Assembly (NCBI GenBank): GCA_045128735.1
Contig: JBGVRT010000135.1
Span: 1-40,441, forward strand
Length of the DNA: 40,441 bases
Origin: RGIG8775 sp045128735
Lineage (GTDB): Bacteria > Bacillota > Clostridia > Oscillospirales > CAG-272
Direction: 5' to 3'
Notes under the pieces: model-generated
Seen by the model: the letters and a program-made list of their open reading frames with translations, nothing else
Told to the model about the DNA's origin: nothing
Databases searched by the model: none
In this document: positions 20,753 to 29,233 of the stretch, piece after piece
How positions within the stretch are numbered: position 1 is the stretch's first letter
Layout: each line of letters starts with the position of its first letter
Position numbers and translations under genes: made by a program

Positions 20753-20899
20753 ATGTACGGCGATCCTATTTATCGCTGCTCTAATTGCAATGAGCATTTT
20801 GTTTTAGCGGGAGGAACTCCGACCGATAATTGTTATTTTTACTGCCCAAATTGCGGTGTCAAAATGGACGAACAAGCCTTGAAGGTGCGTGAAACATGA
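20753..20899 (+). CDS. Zinc-ribbon mini-protein
   Basis: A 48-residue protein with two CxxC knuckles (YRCSNCNEHF and YCPNCGVKM), a classic zinc ribbon. The ribosome site is weak (GAAGATTAAG). It overlaps the next start (ATGA). Function unknown; the ribbon suggests nucleic-acid or protein contact. Confidence 0.6.
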   Translation: MYGDPIYRCSNCNEHFVLAGGTPTDNCYFYCPNCGVKMDEQALKVRET

Positions 20900-21036
20900 A
20901 GCCGACTTACATCTTTCCGATCGTAATGATCGCCATGAATATCGGCGCGGCGGTCATGTGCGTGATCGGAAAGAATTACAAAAAAGCGGTCTACTGGGTT
21001 GCCGCAGCGGTACTCAATGCCGCGGTTACGTTTTGA
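20896..21036 (+). CDS. Small two-helix membrane protein
   Basis: A 46-residue protein with two membrane segments (IFPIVMIAMNIGAAVMCVIG and AVYWVAAAVLNAAVTF) separated by a short basic loop GKNYKK. It starts with ATGA overlap after AAGGTGCGTG. Function unknown. Confidence 0.62.
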   Translation: MKPTYIFPIVMIAMNIGAAVMCVIGKNYKKAVYWVAAAVLNAAVTF

Positions 21037-21053
21037 AAGGAGCGTGAAGCAAC

Positions 21054-21305
21054 ATGAGAACAATGCATCTATCCCTTGATATAACTGGTGGTATTAAAAA
21101 TGCAAAAATGTTAGCGGGAAACATCACTGTAGACGGTAAGATATTAAAAACAGCCGTACAAGTAAGAGAGTACTTGCAAGGTCAGCTTGCGCTTGGTCGC
21201 AGAGTGTTGCCATGTTGTGATTGTGATAACTTCGATTATCAAAAAGGTTGCCTTGGGCATGAGATTAAGGAGCGTGAAGAAAATGCCGGACAAAATGACA
21301 CCTGA
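21054..21305 (+). CDS. Small early protein, unknown
   Basis: ATG 21054 after GAAAGGAGCG. The 83-residue product contains DITGGIKNAKMLAG and a Cys cluster CCDCDNFDYQKGC, possibly a metal site. It overlaps the next gene. No family recognised. Confidence 0.62.
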   Translation: MRTMHLSLDITGGIKNAKMLAGNITVDGKILKTAVQVREYLQGQLALGRRVLPCCDCDNFDYQKGCLGHEIKEREENAGQNDT

Positions 21306-21567
21306 ACACGCGCTGATCATTCTGAATCAGTGCAACACGGACGGCAGGATCAAGGTTGACCGCGAAGAACTGAAAGAAGCCGTCAAGATGGCGAGTGAAG
21401 CGATCAATAAATACAAAGTGGAAAGATTGCCTCGCCCTCGCCACAATGTAGATAATGGAATATTTTATTTGTGCCCGATATGTAAAACTATGTTAGTTAG
21501 AGAGGAAGAGAAATATTGCCATGTATGTGGTCAATCCCTTGATTGGTGTAACGTGGAATGGAGCTGA
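21283..21567 (+). CDS. Small protein with C-terminal zinc ribbon
   Basis: ATG 21283 follows TAAGGAGCG; a longer frame from 21187 lies inside the previous gene. The 94-residue product has a helical N-terminus (KEAVKMASEAINKYK) and a zinc ribbon (FYLCPICKTML, YCHVCGQSL). Zinc-ribbon proteins of this layout recur in Clostridia phage early regions. Function unknown. Confidence 0.7.
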   Translation: MPDKMTPEHALIILNQCNTDGRIKVDREELKEAVKMASEAINKYKVERLPRPRHNVDNGIFYLCPICKTMLVREEEKYCHVCGQSLDWCNVEWS

Positions 21568-21574
21568 AGCAAAC

Positions 21575-21712
21575 ATGAATAAGCTTTGCACCGTCGGTGC
21601 AATACTCTGCGGTACTGCTACAATCGTCTCTGCATTCCGTGACAACTCGCTGTCGTTCCTGCTGTTCATGGTCTGCACTGCGGCGTTTCTGTTCCTGATG
21701 ACTGACAACTAG
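21575..21712 (+). CDS. Small two-helix membrane protein
   Basis: A 45-residue protein: MNKLCTVGAILCGTATIVSAF, short loop RDNS, then LSFLLFMVCTAAFLFLM. It follows the ribbon gene by 7 bp. Similar in layout to the protein at 20896 but not clearly homologous. Function unknown. Confidence 0.62.
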   Translation: MNKLCTVGAILCGTATIVSAFRDNSLSFLLFMVCTAAFLFLMTDN

Positions 21713-21824
21713 CCAACCCCCGGCAGCGCGGTGCCGGATAATGATTACACAATACACAACATCAAAATCTATCAAAGCGTGCAAAATAACCCTCGCCGCG
21801 CCGAGGGGATAGGAGGTGCAATCT

Positions 21825-22043
21825 ATTAAACATCAAATCGACTTTACATTTTCACAACGGTTAGAGCAGTTTATGATTGCACATAACCTTTATCCTAAAG
21901 ACGTTGAGCGGCTAACCGGAATCAAGCGGCGCAAAATCTATGAATATGTTCAAGGGCAACGTCAGCCGAAAGCATACACTATCAAGCGTATTGCGGAGGG
22001 GCTGAACGTCAGCGCGGATTGGTTGCTCGGCATTGAAAAATAG
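21825..22043 (+). CDS. XRE-family regulator with probable ATT start
   Basis: A 72-residue helix-turn-helix protein (LYPKDVERLTGIKRRKIYEYVQGQRQPKAYTIKRIAEGLNVSADWLLGIEK). No ATG, and no TTG, lies at the right place. ATT at 21825 stands 7 bases after a perfect AGGAGGT (21811-21817). GTG at 21816 lies inside that ribosome site; the only other upstream candidate, GAGGGG at 21803-21808, is largely buried in a hairpin (CCCTCG/CGAGGG). It is the last gene of the early region, placed to control the late switch. The start remains uncertain; the gene itself does not. Confidence 0.8.
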   Translation: MKHQIDFTFSQRLEQFMIAHNLYPKDVERLTGIKRRKIYEYVQGQRQPKAYTIKRIAEGLNVSADWLLGIEK

Positions 22044-22076
22044 TGCCTCAAAAGGCACTGAATAAATGTTTTAATG

Positions 22077-22113
22077 ATAGTAGGGAGTTTATATCTCTAC
22101 TATTATTTTTTTT
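22077..22113 (+). terminator. Terminator of the early region
   Basis: A 10-bp stem (ATAGTAGGGA with TCTCTACTAT, one G-T pair), 7-base loop, then TATTTTTTTT. It follows the XRE regulator. A smaller hairpin GTGCCT/AGGCAC overlaps the stop of that gene (22043-22058) but has no T tail. Confidence 0.85.
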
Positions 22114-22148
22114 GATTTCTCCTTTATTTTATCCTCCTTTCAAAACTG

Positions 22149-22177
22149 TTCCGGCGGTTGCTGCATTGCCGCCGGAA
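22149..22177. other. GC-rich hairpin before the packaging genes
   Basis: A perfect 9-bp inverted repeat (TTCCGGCGG and CCGCCGGAA) with an 11-base loop, not followed by a T run, so not a terminator. It lies between the early terminator and the HNH gene, in a gap without other genes, and could be a regulator site for late expression or part of the packaging site. Confidence 0.5.
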
Positions 22178-22197
22178 TGGAGGAGGGATAAACCACA

Positions 22198-22497
22198 ATG
22201 ACAAATAAGCACGTAACCCTTGACTGGATTCTTGCGCTAATAGCCAGCGGCGACACTGCGCCGTTCTATAACACACGCGAATGGAATGATCTGCGCGAGA
22301 AAAAGCGCAAGGCAGAACATAACGAGTGTGAACGTTGCCGGGCTCGGTTCGTCTATACACGAGGCGAGACGGTACATCACAAGAAGTATCTGCGGCAGTT
22401 TCCGCAGCTTGCTATGGATTATAACAATCTCGAATTGCTGTGCAAAGAATGCCATTACAGTGAGCACCACGCTCCCCAGTTTGAAGAGCGATGGTAA
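22198..22497 (+). CDS. HNH endonuclease of the packaging module
   Basis: A 99-residue HNH nuclease: YNTREWNDLREKK, zinc pair Cys44-Cys47, catalytic His pair (VHHKKYL, His60-His61), Asn in MDYNNLELLC, and CKECH with His86/His90. In phages with HK97-type packaging, an HNH protein beside the small terminase is needed for cutting at cos by the terminase (shown for HK97 and phi12). It starts the late unit; GGAGGAGGG precedes it. Confidence 0.92.
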   Translation: MTNKHVTLDWILALIASGDTAPFYNTREWNDLREKKRKAEHNECERCRARFVYTRGETVHHKKYLRQFPQLAMDYNNLELLCKECHYSEHHAPQFEERW

Positions 22498-22609
22498 TAC
22501 CCCCGGTCGAAAAAATCAAGAATTTTCCGGCTGGGTAGATAACGGCGCACAAACCCGACAAGTCAGTTTTCCTACGTGCGCGAATGATTATTGAAGGGAG
22601 GCGGCAGAC
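22498..22609. other. Candidate cos region between HNH and terS
   Basis: A 112-bp gap without a gene. It begins directly after the HNH stop with ATACCCCCGGTCG and an A-rich stretch. C-rich tracts just after the HNH gene are, from memory, frequent in cos phages of Firmicutes. The terminal ends cannot be read from a circular sequence, so the cut site is not known. Confidence 0.4.
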
Positions 22610-22951
22610 ATGGCTGCATTAAACTTGAATATTCCAAAAAGGTCGAGCGATGAAATCCGTGCTGATCTGGAGGCACAACTCAGGGCAAAGGGCGCGGATA
22701 TCGTCACATTCATGGACTTGATAGATCAGGCGATTTTCTTCCGTGACGCGGCGATCGCTATGCAGGAAGATGTGAAAGAGCGCGGCTTGTCCTATCTGTC
22801 GATTTCTTCAACAGGCAAGGAGTACATGAAGGATAACCCTTCAATCAAACTTGCCATGATGTACAACAAGCAATACCTTGCAATTCTGACACAGCTTGAC
22901 CTCACGACCAAGACGATTGAACCCAGCACATCGGACGATGAGGATCTGTGA
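22610..22951 (+). CDS. terS: Terminase small subunit, P27 family
   Basis: A 113-residue protein after GAAGGGAGG. The pattern FMDLIDQAIFFRDAAIAMQEDVKERG...GKEYMKDNPSIKLAMMYNKQYLAILTQLDLT fits the P27-type small terminase, which binds the packaging site and hands DNA to TerL. It overlaps TerL by 4 bp (GTGA). Confidence 0.88.
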   Translation: MAALNLNIPKRSSDEIRADLEAQLRAKGADIVTFMDLIDQAIFFRDAAIAMQEDVKERGLSYLSISSTGKEYMKDNPSIKLAMMYNKQYLAILTQLDLTTKTIEPSTSDDEDL

Positions 22952-24612
22952 TTTCCTGCAAATACATCACGGATTATATTGACCTAGTCCGTCACGGCAA
23001 GCGCCGCGTCTGCAAAGAGCAGATACAACTGGTTGATTTCGTCGAAAAGGTTTTTGACACAGAAAGCGTCTATGTTGACGAAGCACAAGCTGACCGATAC
23101 ATGGCGCTTCAAAAGTATTTTCCTTATCGGCTGTTTCCATGGGAAAAGTTTTGTTTTGTCTTACATAACTGCACCTATTCAGCACCGGGTGTTCTGAGAT
23201 TTCCAATTCTGTTGATAATCGTCGGACGCGGAGCCGGAAAAAACGGTTTTCTTGCTTTTGAGGATTTCGCGCTGACGACACCGATCAACGGCGTGCAGGA
23301 ATATGATATTGACATTTGCGCGACGGCAGAAGATCAGGCAAAGACTTCCTTCATGGATATATACAACATGTTGGAGCGGAACAAGGCAAAAATGCAAAAG
23401 CACTTCCGCTGGAATTTGGTCGAGATCAAAAATCTGAAAACGCAATCCAAAATCAGATATAGAACATCAAACGCCAAGAGCAAGGACGGCGGCAGACCGG
23501 GCAAGGTCGATTTTGACGAGTATCACGCTTATGAAAACTATGATTTGATAAACGTATTCGAGACCGGTTTTGGAAAGAAGCCGCTTCCGCGTGAAACGAT
23601 CACCACAACGATGGGAGACGTTCGCGACGGTCCTCTTGACGAGCTGCTGGCGGACGCGCTGTCTATCCTCAACGGCGACGCGCCGGACAATGGAATGCTA
23701 TGTTTCATTTGCCGCCTTGACAGCATTGACGAAGTTTATGACGAATTGAATTGGTACAAAGCCAATCCATCGCTTGAATACTTTCCTGTTCTCCTTGACC
23801 GTATGCGAAAGGAGTTTGCAGACTGGAAGAACAACAAGACCGGACACGCCGCCTTTATCACAAAGCGCATGAATATCCCATTCGGGACTGATGTCACGTT
23901 GGTGACGGACTGGGAGAACGTCGCGGCGACAAATCGCCCGATGATCGACCTCGAAGGCAGACCGTGCGTGTTTGGAATTGACTACGCCATGATTTCGGAT
24001 TTTCTTTCTGTCGTCCTGAAATTCAAGGTTGACGGATTGATATATATAAAAACCCATAGCTGGGTTTGTAAAAACAGCAAAGACCTGTCAAGAATCAAAT
24101 TCCCTGTGGCACAAGCAGCAGCGGAAGGACTGTTGACAATGGTTGATGACGTGGAGATTTCGCCGGAGTTGCCGGTTGAATGGCTGGCAGAGCAGAAAAA
24201 GAAATACAACATCATCGCCGGAGCGTTGGACAGCTACCGGTTCACGCTTTTGAAAAAGTACCTGGAGGGAATAGGGTTTGACCCCTACAAGGACGGCGCG
24301 GACAATCTCAAACTGGTTCGTCCTTCCGATGTGGTTCAGGTGCAGCCAACTGTCAAGAGCGATTTCGACAATCAGCGCATTATTTGCGGCGATAACAAAC
24401 TATTCCGATGGTATGTGAATAATACGAAGCTGGTTCCGATTAAAGGAAAGCAGTACCAGACCGAAAACTATACATTCGGCAAGATCGAGCCGAAAAGCAG
24501 AAAAACAGACGGCTTTTTTGCTTACGTCGCGGCGAGTACGCTTGACGAAAAATTAAACGAGACGACCGTCAGCACGACCATGTTTGACCTGATGACGGTT
24601 CACAGCTATTAA
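22948..24612 (+). CDS. terL: Terminase large subunit
   Basis: A 554-residue protein starting at GTG 22948. The ATPase domain has a variant Walker A (VGRGAGKNG, residues 92-100, with Asn in place of Thr/Ser) and a Walker B-like VDFDEYH, followed by coupling motif TTTMG. The nuclease domain begins with FGIDYAMISDF (first acidic residue) and has a late acidic site (GALDSYRF). It is a Terminase_1 type enzyme that pumps DNA into proheads and cuts it. Confidence 0.95.
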   Translation: MISCKYITDYIDLVRHGKRRVCKEQIQLVDFVEKVFDTESVYVDEAQADRYMALQKYFPYRLFPWEKFCFVLHNCTYSAPGVLRFPILLIIVGRGAGKNGFLAFEDFALTTPINGVQEYDIDICATAEDQAKTSFMDIYNMLERNKAKMQKHFRWNLVEIKNLKTQSKIRYRTSNAKSKDGGRPGKVDFDEYHAYENYDLINVFETGFGKKPLPRETITTTMGDVRDGPLDELLADALSILNGDAPDNGMLCFICRLDSIDEVYDELNWYKANPSLEYFPVLLDRMRKEFADWKNNKTGHAAFITKRMNIPFGTDVTLVTDWENVAATNRPMIDLEGRPCVFGIDYAMISDFLSVVLKFKVDGLIYIKTHSWVCKNSKDLSRIKFPVAQAAAEGLLTMVDDVEISPELPVEWLAEQKKKYNIIAGALDSYRFTLLKKYLEGIGFDPYKDGADNLKLVRPSDVVQVQPTVKSDFDNQRIICGDNKLFRWYVNNTKLVPIKGKQYQTENYTFGKIEPKSRKTDGFFAYVAASTLDEKLNETTVSTTMFDLMTVHSY

Positions 24613-24626
24613 GGGGGTGAGAAAAT

Positions 24627-25814
24627 TTGACTTTTCTTGACTTTATCAAGAGCAAGTTGTTTGGAAAAGATGAATATACCGTGAAATCAAAAGATATTAC
24701 GGAGTTTATCGAAAAGCGAGAAGCAAGCAAGTATTATCTCACCGAAATCGCGCTATTTACGGCGATCGACCTGATCGCGAGAACGCTGTCGAAATGCGAA
24801 TTTGTGACTGTCCGAAACGGTAAAGAGTACCGCGGCGCAGAATACTACCTATGGAATTACAAGCCAAACAAGCACCAGACCAAAGCCGAGTTTGTGGTTC
24901 AACTGATTTCTACCTTGATTTTTCGGAATGAGGTGCTTGTCTTTGAAACCTCCGACCGTCAGCTGTTGATCGCGGATAATTTCGGATTGCAGGAGAACGC
25001 CGTCACCGATGATATTTTCACAAACGTGTTTTCACGCGGGTGGACTTCTCCGAGGGTGTACCGCTCGAGCGACGTACTCTATCTGAAATTGAATAGTTTT
25101 AGCCTGAGCAATCTCTTGTCTGACATGTGCGCGACATATCAGCGCTTGATGAATTCAGCCGATGAACGATACAACAAAGCTGTCGGACACAAGGGCATTT
25201 TGACGATCTCCACAAGCGCGACCGGCACACAGGATTTTCAGAAGCGATACAACGAGCTATTGAATGAGCGTTTTGTCGATTACTTCAATAAAAAGAACGC
25301 TGTTTTGCCGCTGTTTCAAGGATTCAACTATTCGGAGCCGTCAACGGAAGCAGGAAAGACGACGAACAGCGAGATCAACGATATTCAAAAGCTGCGGCAG
25401 GAATGCTACACCATTGTCGGGAACGCCCTGCACATTGCTCCGGCGCTGCTGTCCGGCGACGCGTCCATGCTGAAAGACGCGACCGACGCGTTTATTTCAA
25501 ACGCCGTTGACCCCTACGCCCGTTCTCTGGAGCAGGAAATTACCGTAAAACGATACGGAGAAAACGATTTCCTTTCCGGTAATTATATGTTCATTGATAC
25601 CACCTATGCGCGGCACATGGACGCAATCAGCAACGCCGTGAACGTTGACAAGGCGATCGCCGCCGGCGTGCTGAATCCGGCAAAGGCACAGCGCTATTGC
25701 GGTATGCTGCCGACAACAGAGGAATGGGCGCAGAATTTCTACATGACGAAGAATTACCAGAGCGCAGAATTATCGCTGAAAGGTGGTGAGAATGATGAAA
25801 ACCAACAGATTTGA
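24627..25814 (+). CDS. Portal protein, HK97 family
   Basis: TTG 24627 follows AAGGGGGTGA. The 395-residue protein has the HK97-type portal pattern: AIDLIARTLSKCEFVT, LWNYKPNKHQTKAEF, QLISTLIFRNEVLVF and IVGNALHIAPALLSGD. Twelve copies form the ring through which DNA passes. It overlaps the protease gene by 23 bp. Confidence 0.94.
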   Translation: MTFLDFIKSKLFGKDEYTVKSKDITEFIEKREASKYYLTEIALFTAIDLIARTLSKCEFVTVRNGKEYRGAEYYLWNYKPNKHQTKAEFVVQLISTLIFRNEVLVFETSDRQLLIADNFGLQENAVTDDIFTNVFSRGWTSPRVYRSSDVLYLKLNSFSLSNLLSDMCATYQRLMNSADERYNKAVGHKGILTISTSATGTQDFQKRYNELLNERFVDYFNKKNAVLPLFQGFNYSEPSTEAGKTTNSEINDIQKLRQECYTIVGNALHIAPALLSGDASMLKDATDAFISNAVDPYARSLEQEITVKRYGENDFLSGNYMFIDTTYARHMDAISNAVNVDKAIAAGVLNPAKAQRYCGMLPTTEEWAQNFYMTKNYQSAELSLKGGENDENQQI

Positions 25815-26592
25815 GATCAAACAGATTGGCGAATTGAATATCCTTGAAATCTACCTTTACGGCGATATCGAGGGCGATTATTACGACTGGTGGACTGGAA
25901 AACTGGTTGAATCAACCACGTCGGCAAAGTACATTCAGAACGTCATCGCAACCGCCGGACGATATGACGGCATTAATGTCTACATCAATTCGATGGGCGG
26001 CAGCGTCTACGAGGGCGTAGCGATCAACAACATCTTGAAACGGTCGAATGTACCGGTATACGTGTACATTGACGCGTTCGCCTATTCCATCGCCAGCGTT
26101 ATCGCGATGGCAGGTACAAAGATCTTCATGCCAAGCAACGCAACCATGATGATTCACAACGCAATTATGGGCTGTTATGGCAACTCTGCGGAGCTGAGAA
26201 AAGCAGCGGACGACCTTGATGTTATCAATGAAGCGTCCTGCAACTCTTATCTTGCCAAATCTGACAAGCTGAGCCGCGAGGAATTGACCGCCATGCTCGA
26301 CGCGGAGACATTTCTCACCGCTGACAAGGCGCTGGAGTATGGGTTGATTGACGAAATCATCGACCCGGTCAATGTGGAGGATTCGCTTGAAATCGTGCAA
26401 AAAGCGATGGAACGAAAAAATCCGTATGCGAAGAAAGCGTTTGAGCAAATCAAGCATATTGAACCAAAGCAGGCGAATGAACCGCCGAAGTCTCCGGAGC
26501 CGGAGCCGGTCAAAGAGCCGGAGCCAAAGGAGCCGGAGCAGAAAGAAGAACCGTCGATTTTTGACTGGTTCACAGAAAATTTCAAAATCTAG
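25792..26592 (+). CDS. ClpP-type prohead protease with charged repeat tail
   Basis: ATG 25792 follows AAAGGTGGTG. The 266-residue protein has the S14 (ClpP) fold: INSMGGSVYEG, Ser99 (FAYSIASVIAMAG), His122 (TMMIHNAI) and an acidic residue near 172. The last 60 residues are a Pro/Glu/Lys repeat (PKSPEPEPVKEPEPKEPE) ending IFDWFTENFKI, likely a disordered tail that docks to the capsid or acts in scaffolding. It trims the capsid N-terminus during maturation. Confidence 0.93.
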   Translation: MMKTNRFEIKQIGELNILEIYLYGDIEGDYYDWWTGKLVESTTSAKYIQNVIATAGRYDGINVYINSMGGSVYEGVAINNILKRSNVPVYVYIDAFAYSIASVIAMAGTKIFMPSNATMMIHNAIMGCYGNSAELRKAADDLDVINEASCNSYLAKSDKLSREELTAMLDAETFLTADKALEYGLIDEIIDPVNVEDSLEIVQKAMERKNPYAKKAFEQIKHIEPKQANEPPKSPEPEPVKEPEPKEPEQKEEPSIFDWFTENFKI

Positions 26593-26608
26593 GAAGGAAT
26601 GAAAGCAA

Positions 26609-27814
26609 ATGAAGAACAAAGACACCAACAAGACCGCACTCCAGGTTTTTCGTCAGGAATTCCGCGACGGTCTGGAAACTAAAGACCTTGACAAAGTAAC
26701 ACAGGCGTTTGAGACCTACAGCCAGAGCCTCGTGGACGACCTCGCAGACGCGGCAAGCGAATTCAAGCAGACCGCAGACCAGAGCGTACTCACCGCACGC
26801 GGTATCAGAACGCTGACCAGTGCAGAGCAGAAATTTTACACCGATTTCGCAGAGAGCGCAAAGGCACGCGACCCGAAGCAGGCGCTGACCGGTCTCGATC
26901 TGACTATCCCCGAGACCGTGATCGACACCGTGATTGCGGACATTCAGAACGACCATCCGCTTCTCTCCTACATCGACATGACCAACACCTATGGCAAGGT
27001 CAAGTGGATCATGGCAGAGGACAAGAGACAGCTCGCACAGTGGGGCGCTCTCACCACCGCGATCACTCAGCAGCTTTCCGGCAAGATCAAGGAGATCGAA
27101 TTCGGCACTAACAAGCTGACCGCTTACGTCGTCGTACCTAAGGACCTTATCGCCCTCGGCGCAAGCTACATCGACGCTTATGTGCGCACGCTTCTTTCCG
27201 ACGCGCTGGCTTGCGGCATGGAGTACGGCGCAATTCGCGGCACAGGTAAGAACATGCCCGTCGGTATGACGCGCGACCTCGACGTTTCCGGCACTGAGCC
27301 CAACACCTACGCCGAAAAGACCGCCGTCGTCGTGACCTCTTTTGACATCAATTCTTACATGGCGCTGGTTGCCCAGCTTGCTACCAAGCCCGCGGCAGAG
27401 GGTGAGACCGTCGGCAGACCGAGAGCAATCAGACGTGTCGGCTTGATCGTCAATCCCACCGACGCGCTCACCAAGATCATTCCGGCAACCACCGTTCTGG
27501 CAACCGACGGCACCTACAGCCGCAACGTGTTCCCCTTCCCGACCGAGCTTATCACTTGCGAAGAGCTGCAGCCCGGCGAGGCGATCATGGGCGTGATGGG
27601 TGAGAATTATCTCGCCTACAAGATGTTCCTGTCCTCCGGTTATCGCGGAAACGTCGAGTATTCCGACGAGTATCAGTTTCTCGAGGACAACCGCGTTTAT
27701 GCTATCAAGCTGTTCGGCACCGGCAGACCGGTAGACAACAACTGCTTTATCAAGCTGGATATTTCCAATCTGGAGCCCATGAAGCTGAAAGTCACCGTCG
27801 AGCAGGAAGCATAA
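26609..27814 (+). CDS. Major capsid protein, HK97 family
   Basis: A 401-residue protein following AGGAAGGA. Residues 1-100 are helical (delta domain, acting as scaffold and cleaved later), then the HK97 fold begins near LDLTIPETVIDTVIADIQNDHPLL; GSGKNMPVGM-like RGTGKNMPVGM and the EYSDEYQFLEDNRVYAIKLF end are typical. Codons are more GC-rich and uniform than in the neighbours, as expected for the most abundant protein. Confidence 0.95.
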   Translation: MKNKDTNKTALQVFRQEFRDGLETKDLDKVTQAFETYSQSLVDDLADAASEFKQTADQSVLTARGIRTLTSAEQKFYTDFAESAKARDPKQALTGLDLTIPETVIDTVIADIQNDHPLLSYIDMTNTYGKVKWIMAEDKRQLAQWGALTTAITQQLSGKIKEIEFGTNKLTAYVVVPKDLIALGASYIDAYVRTLLSDALACGMEYGAIRGTGKNMPVGMTRDLDVSGTEPNTYAEKTAVVVTSFDINSYMALVAQLATKPAAEGETVGRPRAIRRVGLIVNPTDALTKIIPATTVLATDGTYSRNVFPFPTELITCEELQPGEAIMGVMGENYLAYKMFLSSGYRGNVEYSDEYQFLEDNRVYAIKLFGTGRPVDNNCFIKLDISNLEPMKLKVTVEQEA

Positions 27815-27831
27815 TTCGGAGTTGATTCAAA

Positions 27832-28131
27832 ATGCTGGATTCCATTTTCACGGCGGTCAGGCTCAACCTTGACCTGACTGCCGACCAGAACTACAACGAC
27901 GACAAGATTCGCGGCTATATCGCGGATGGATTCGCGGAATTGAAGCGGCATTATCCGACATTGACGGAAGAACAGGCTGAAAGCGACGGTTTTATCGCGT
28001 TTCTGCTGAAAAAGTATGCTTTCTACGCCTACAATAACGCCGTTTCGGATTTCAAAGTGAATTATGCCGATGACCTGCTGAATCTGCGCCAGATGTACGA
28101 GGTGAGCGCTTATGAAGCAGAGCAAGGTTGA
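27832..28131 (+). CDS. Head-tail connector (gp6-like)
   Basis: A 99-residue helical protein: VRLNLDLTADQNYNDDKIRGYIADGFAELKRHYP, with FIAFLLKKYAFYAYNNAV. This is the pattern of the small adaptor that binds below the portal ring in HK97-like siphoviruses. Position after the capsid gene agrees. It overlaps the next gene by 20 bp. Confidence 0.85.
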   Translation: MLDSIFTAVRLNLDLTADQNYNDDKIRGYIADGFAELKRHYPTLTEEQAESDGFIAFLLKKYAFYAYNNAVSDFKVNYADDLLNLRQMYEVSAYEAEQG

Positions 28132-28471
28132 CTTTCTGACCTTCAATGACGGCATTGTGAAGCTGTTTGAGACCGACGACAACGACGCGATCATCGAAAA
28201 CAGCGGCAAAGCGTACCATTTCGGCATTGAAAAAATGGGTATTCAGCGATATTACGCCGCGCGGCAGAATGATATCGAGTTAGAACGTGTGATTCACATT
28301 ACGCGAAACCTCGAAGTCACGACGCAGCACGCCGCCGTTATCGAAAAAACGCGGTACAAGATCGAGATGGTGCAGCAGGACGGCTCAAAAAAGCCGCCTT
28401 GCACCGTTCTCAGCTTGTCACAACGCGGTCTATGGGAGGGAAAGTCAAATGTTGATTCACAATTATGCTGA
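28112..28471 (+). CDS. Head closure / head-tail joining protein
   Basis: A 119-residue protein with beta-rich pattern (KVDFLTFNDGIVKLFETDD..., RVIHITRNLEVTTQHAAVI) that fits the head-closure position of HK97-type modules. It starts with overlap inside the connector gene and overlaps the next gene by 23 bp. Confidence 0.75.
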   Translation: MKQSKVDFLTFNDGIVKLFETDDNDAIIENSGKAYHFGIEKMGIQRYYAARQNDIELERVIHITRNLEVTTQHAAVIEKTRYKIEMVQQDGSKKPPCTVLSLSQRGLWEGKSNVDSQLC

Positions 28472-28781
28472 CGTTGAGGCACTAATGAACACATGCGGTT
28501 TTCCTCACCAAGAGGGAGACTTCCGAAAGTCCGTTCAATGCCCCTATGTGGCGTGGTTCCGGTCAAAGGAGCGCGCCGAGGGCGCTGACGGCAAGGCGGT
28601 ATTCACACGCGTCGAGATGGCGGTCGAATTGTACACCAACAAGGGCGATACTACCTCAGAGGCGACGCTTGAAAGCTGGTTCAGGTCAAACGACATCATT
28701 TATGACAAATCGGAGCGCGTTTTTATCAGCGACCAAAACTACTATGAAACGGTTTATGAATTCGAGTTGATTCTTATATGA
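28449..28781 (+). CDS. Tail terminator-like protein
   Basis: A 110-residue protein (YADVEALMNTCGFPHQEGDF..., VEMAVELYTNKGDTTSEATLESWFRSNDI, YYETVYEFELIL). The last strand and helix pattern resemble tail terminator/completion proteins. In many Clostridia phages this gene precedes the HK97 gp10-like gene, as here. The exact split of roles with the next gene is inferred from order. Confidence 0.72.
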   Translation: MLIHNYADVEALMNTCGFPHQEGDFRKSVQCPYVAWFRSKERAEGADGKAVFTRVEMAVELYTNKGDTTSEATLESWFRSNDIIYDKSERVFISDQNYYETVYEFELILI

Positions 28782-29233
28782 GTTACAAGGTCAAATCGGA
28801 TGAAATCGGCTCCGCTGTCGGCGATCTGTTGTATCAATATTCTGCTGACATTCAGTATGATGTCATCAAAGAAACCGACGAAGCCGCCGACAAGCTGCTG
28901 AAGCTGATTAAAAACCAAGCCCCGGTTGATTGGCGCAAGGTGAAACGGCGCGGAAAATACAAACGTAGTTGGAAAGTCAAAACGACCAAAGACACGTTTG
29001 CGGTATATGAAAAGACAGTATATGCAAGCGGTAAAGAATACCGCCTGACCCATCTTTTAGAGTTTGGGCATAAAACGAGAAGCGGCGGCAGGACGAAGCC
29101 ACAAAGCCATATCAAGCCAGCCGCTGACCGTATCACAAGCGAATATGTTAATGAGATAAAAGAAATCGTTCGCCGTTCAGCACGTCAGGGCGGCGGCAGA
29201 CGAACCTATAAACGAAGGAGTGACACGACATGA
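28778..29233 (+). CDS. HK97 gp10-family neck protein
   Basis: A 151-residue protein: RGKYKRSWKVKTTKDTF, YRLTHLLEFGHKTRSGGRTKPQSHIKPAADRI; the LEFGH...G...HIKPA pattern marks the gp10 family of tail-joining proteins. A basic C-terminal tail (ARQGGGRRTYKRR) follows. ATGA overlaps on both sides. Confidence 0.9.
   Translation: MSYKVKSDEIGSAVGDLLYQYSADIQYDVIKETDEAADKLLKLIKNQAPVDWRKVKRRGKYKRSWKVKTTKDTFAVYEKTVYASGKEYRLTHLLEFGHKTRSGGRTKPQSHIKPAADRITSEYVNEIKEIVRRSARQGGGRRTYKRRSDTT

Noticed and set aside
25912..26631. A 239-codon minus-strand frame opposite the prohead protease
   Set aside because: The Arg/Leu repeats are the antisense of the Pro/Glu/Lys tail of the protease; a shadow frame.
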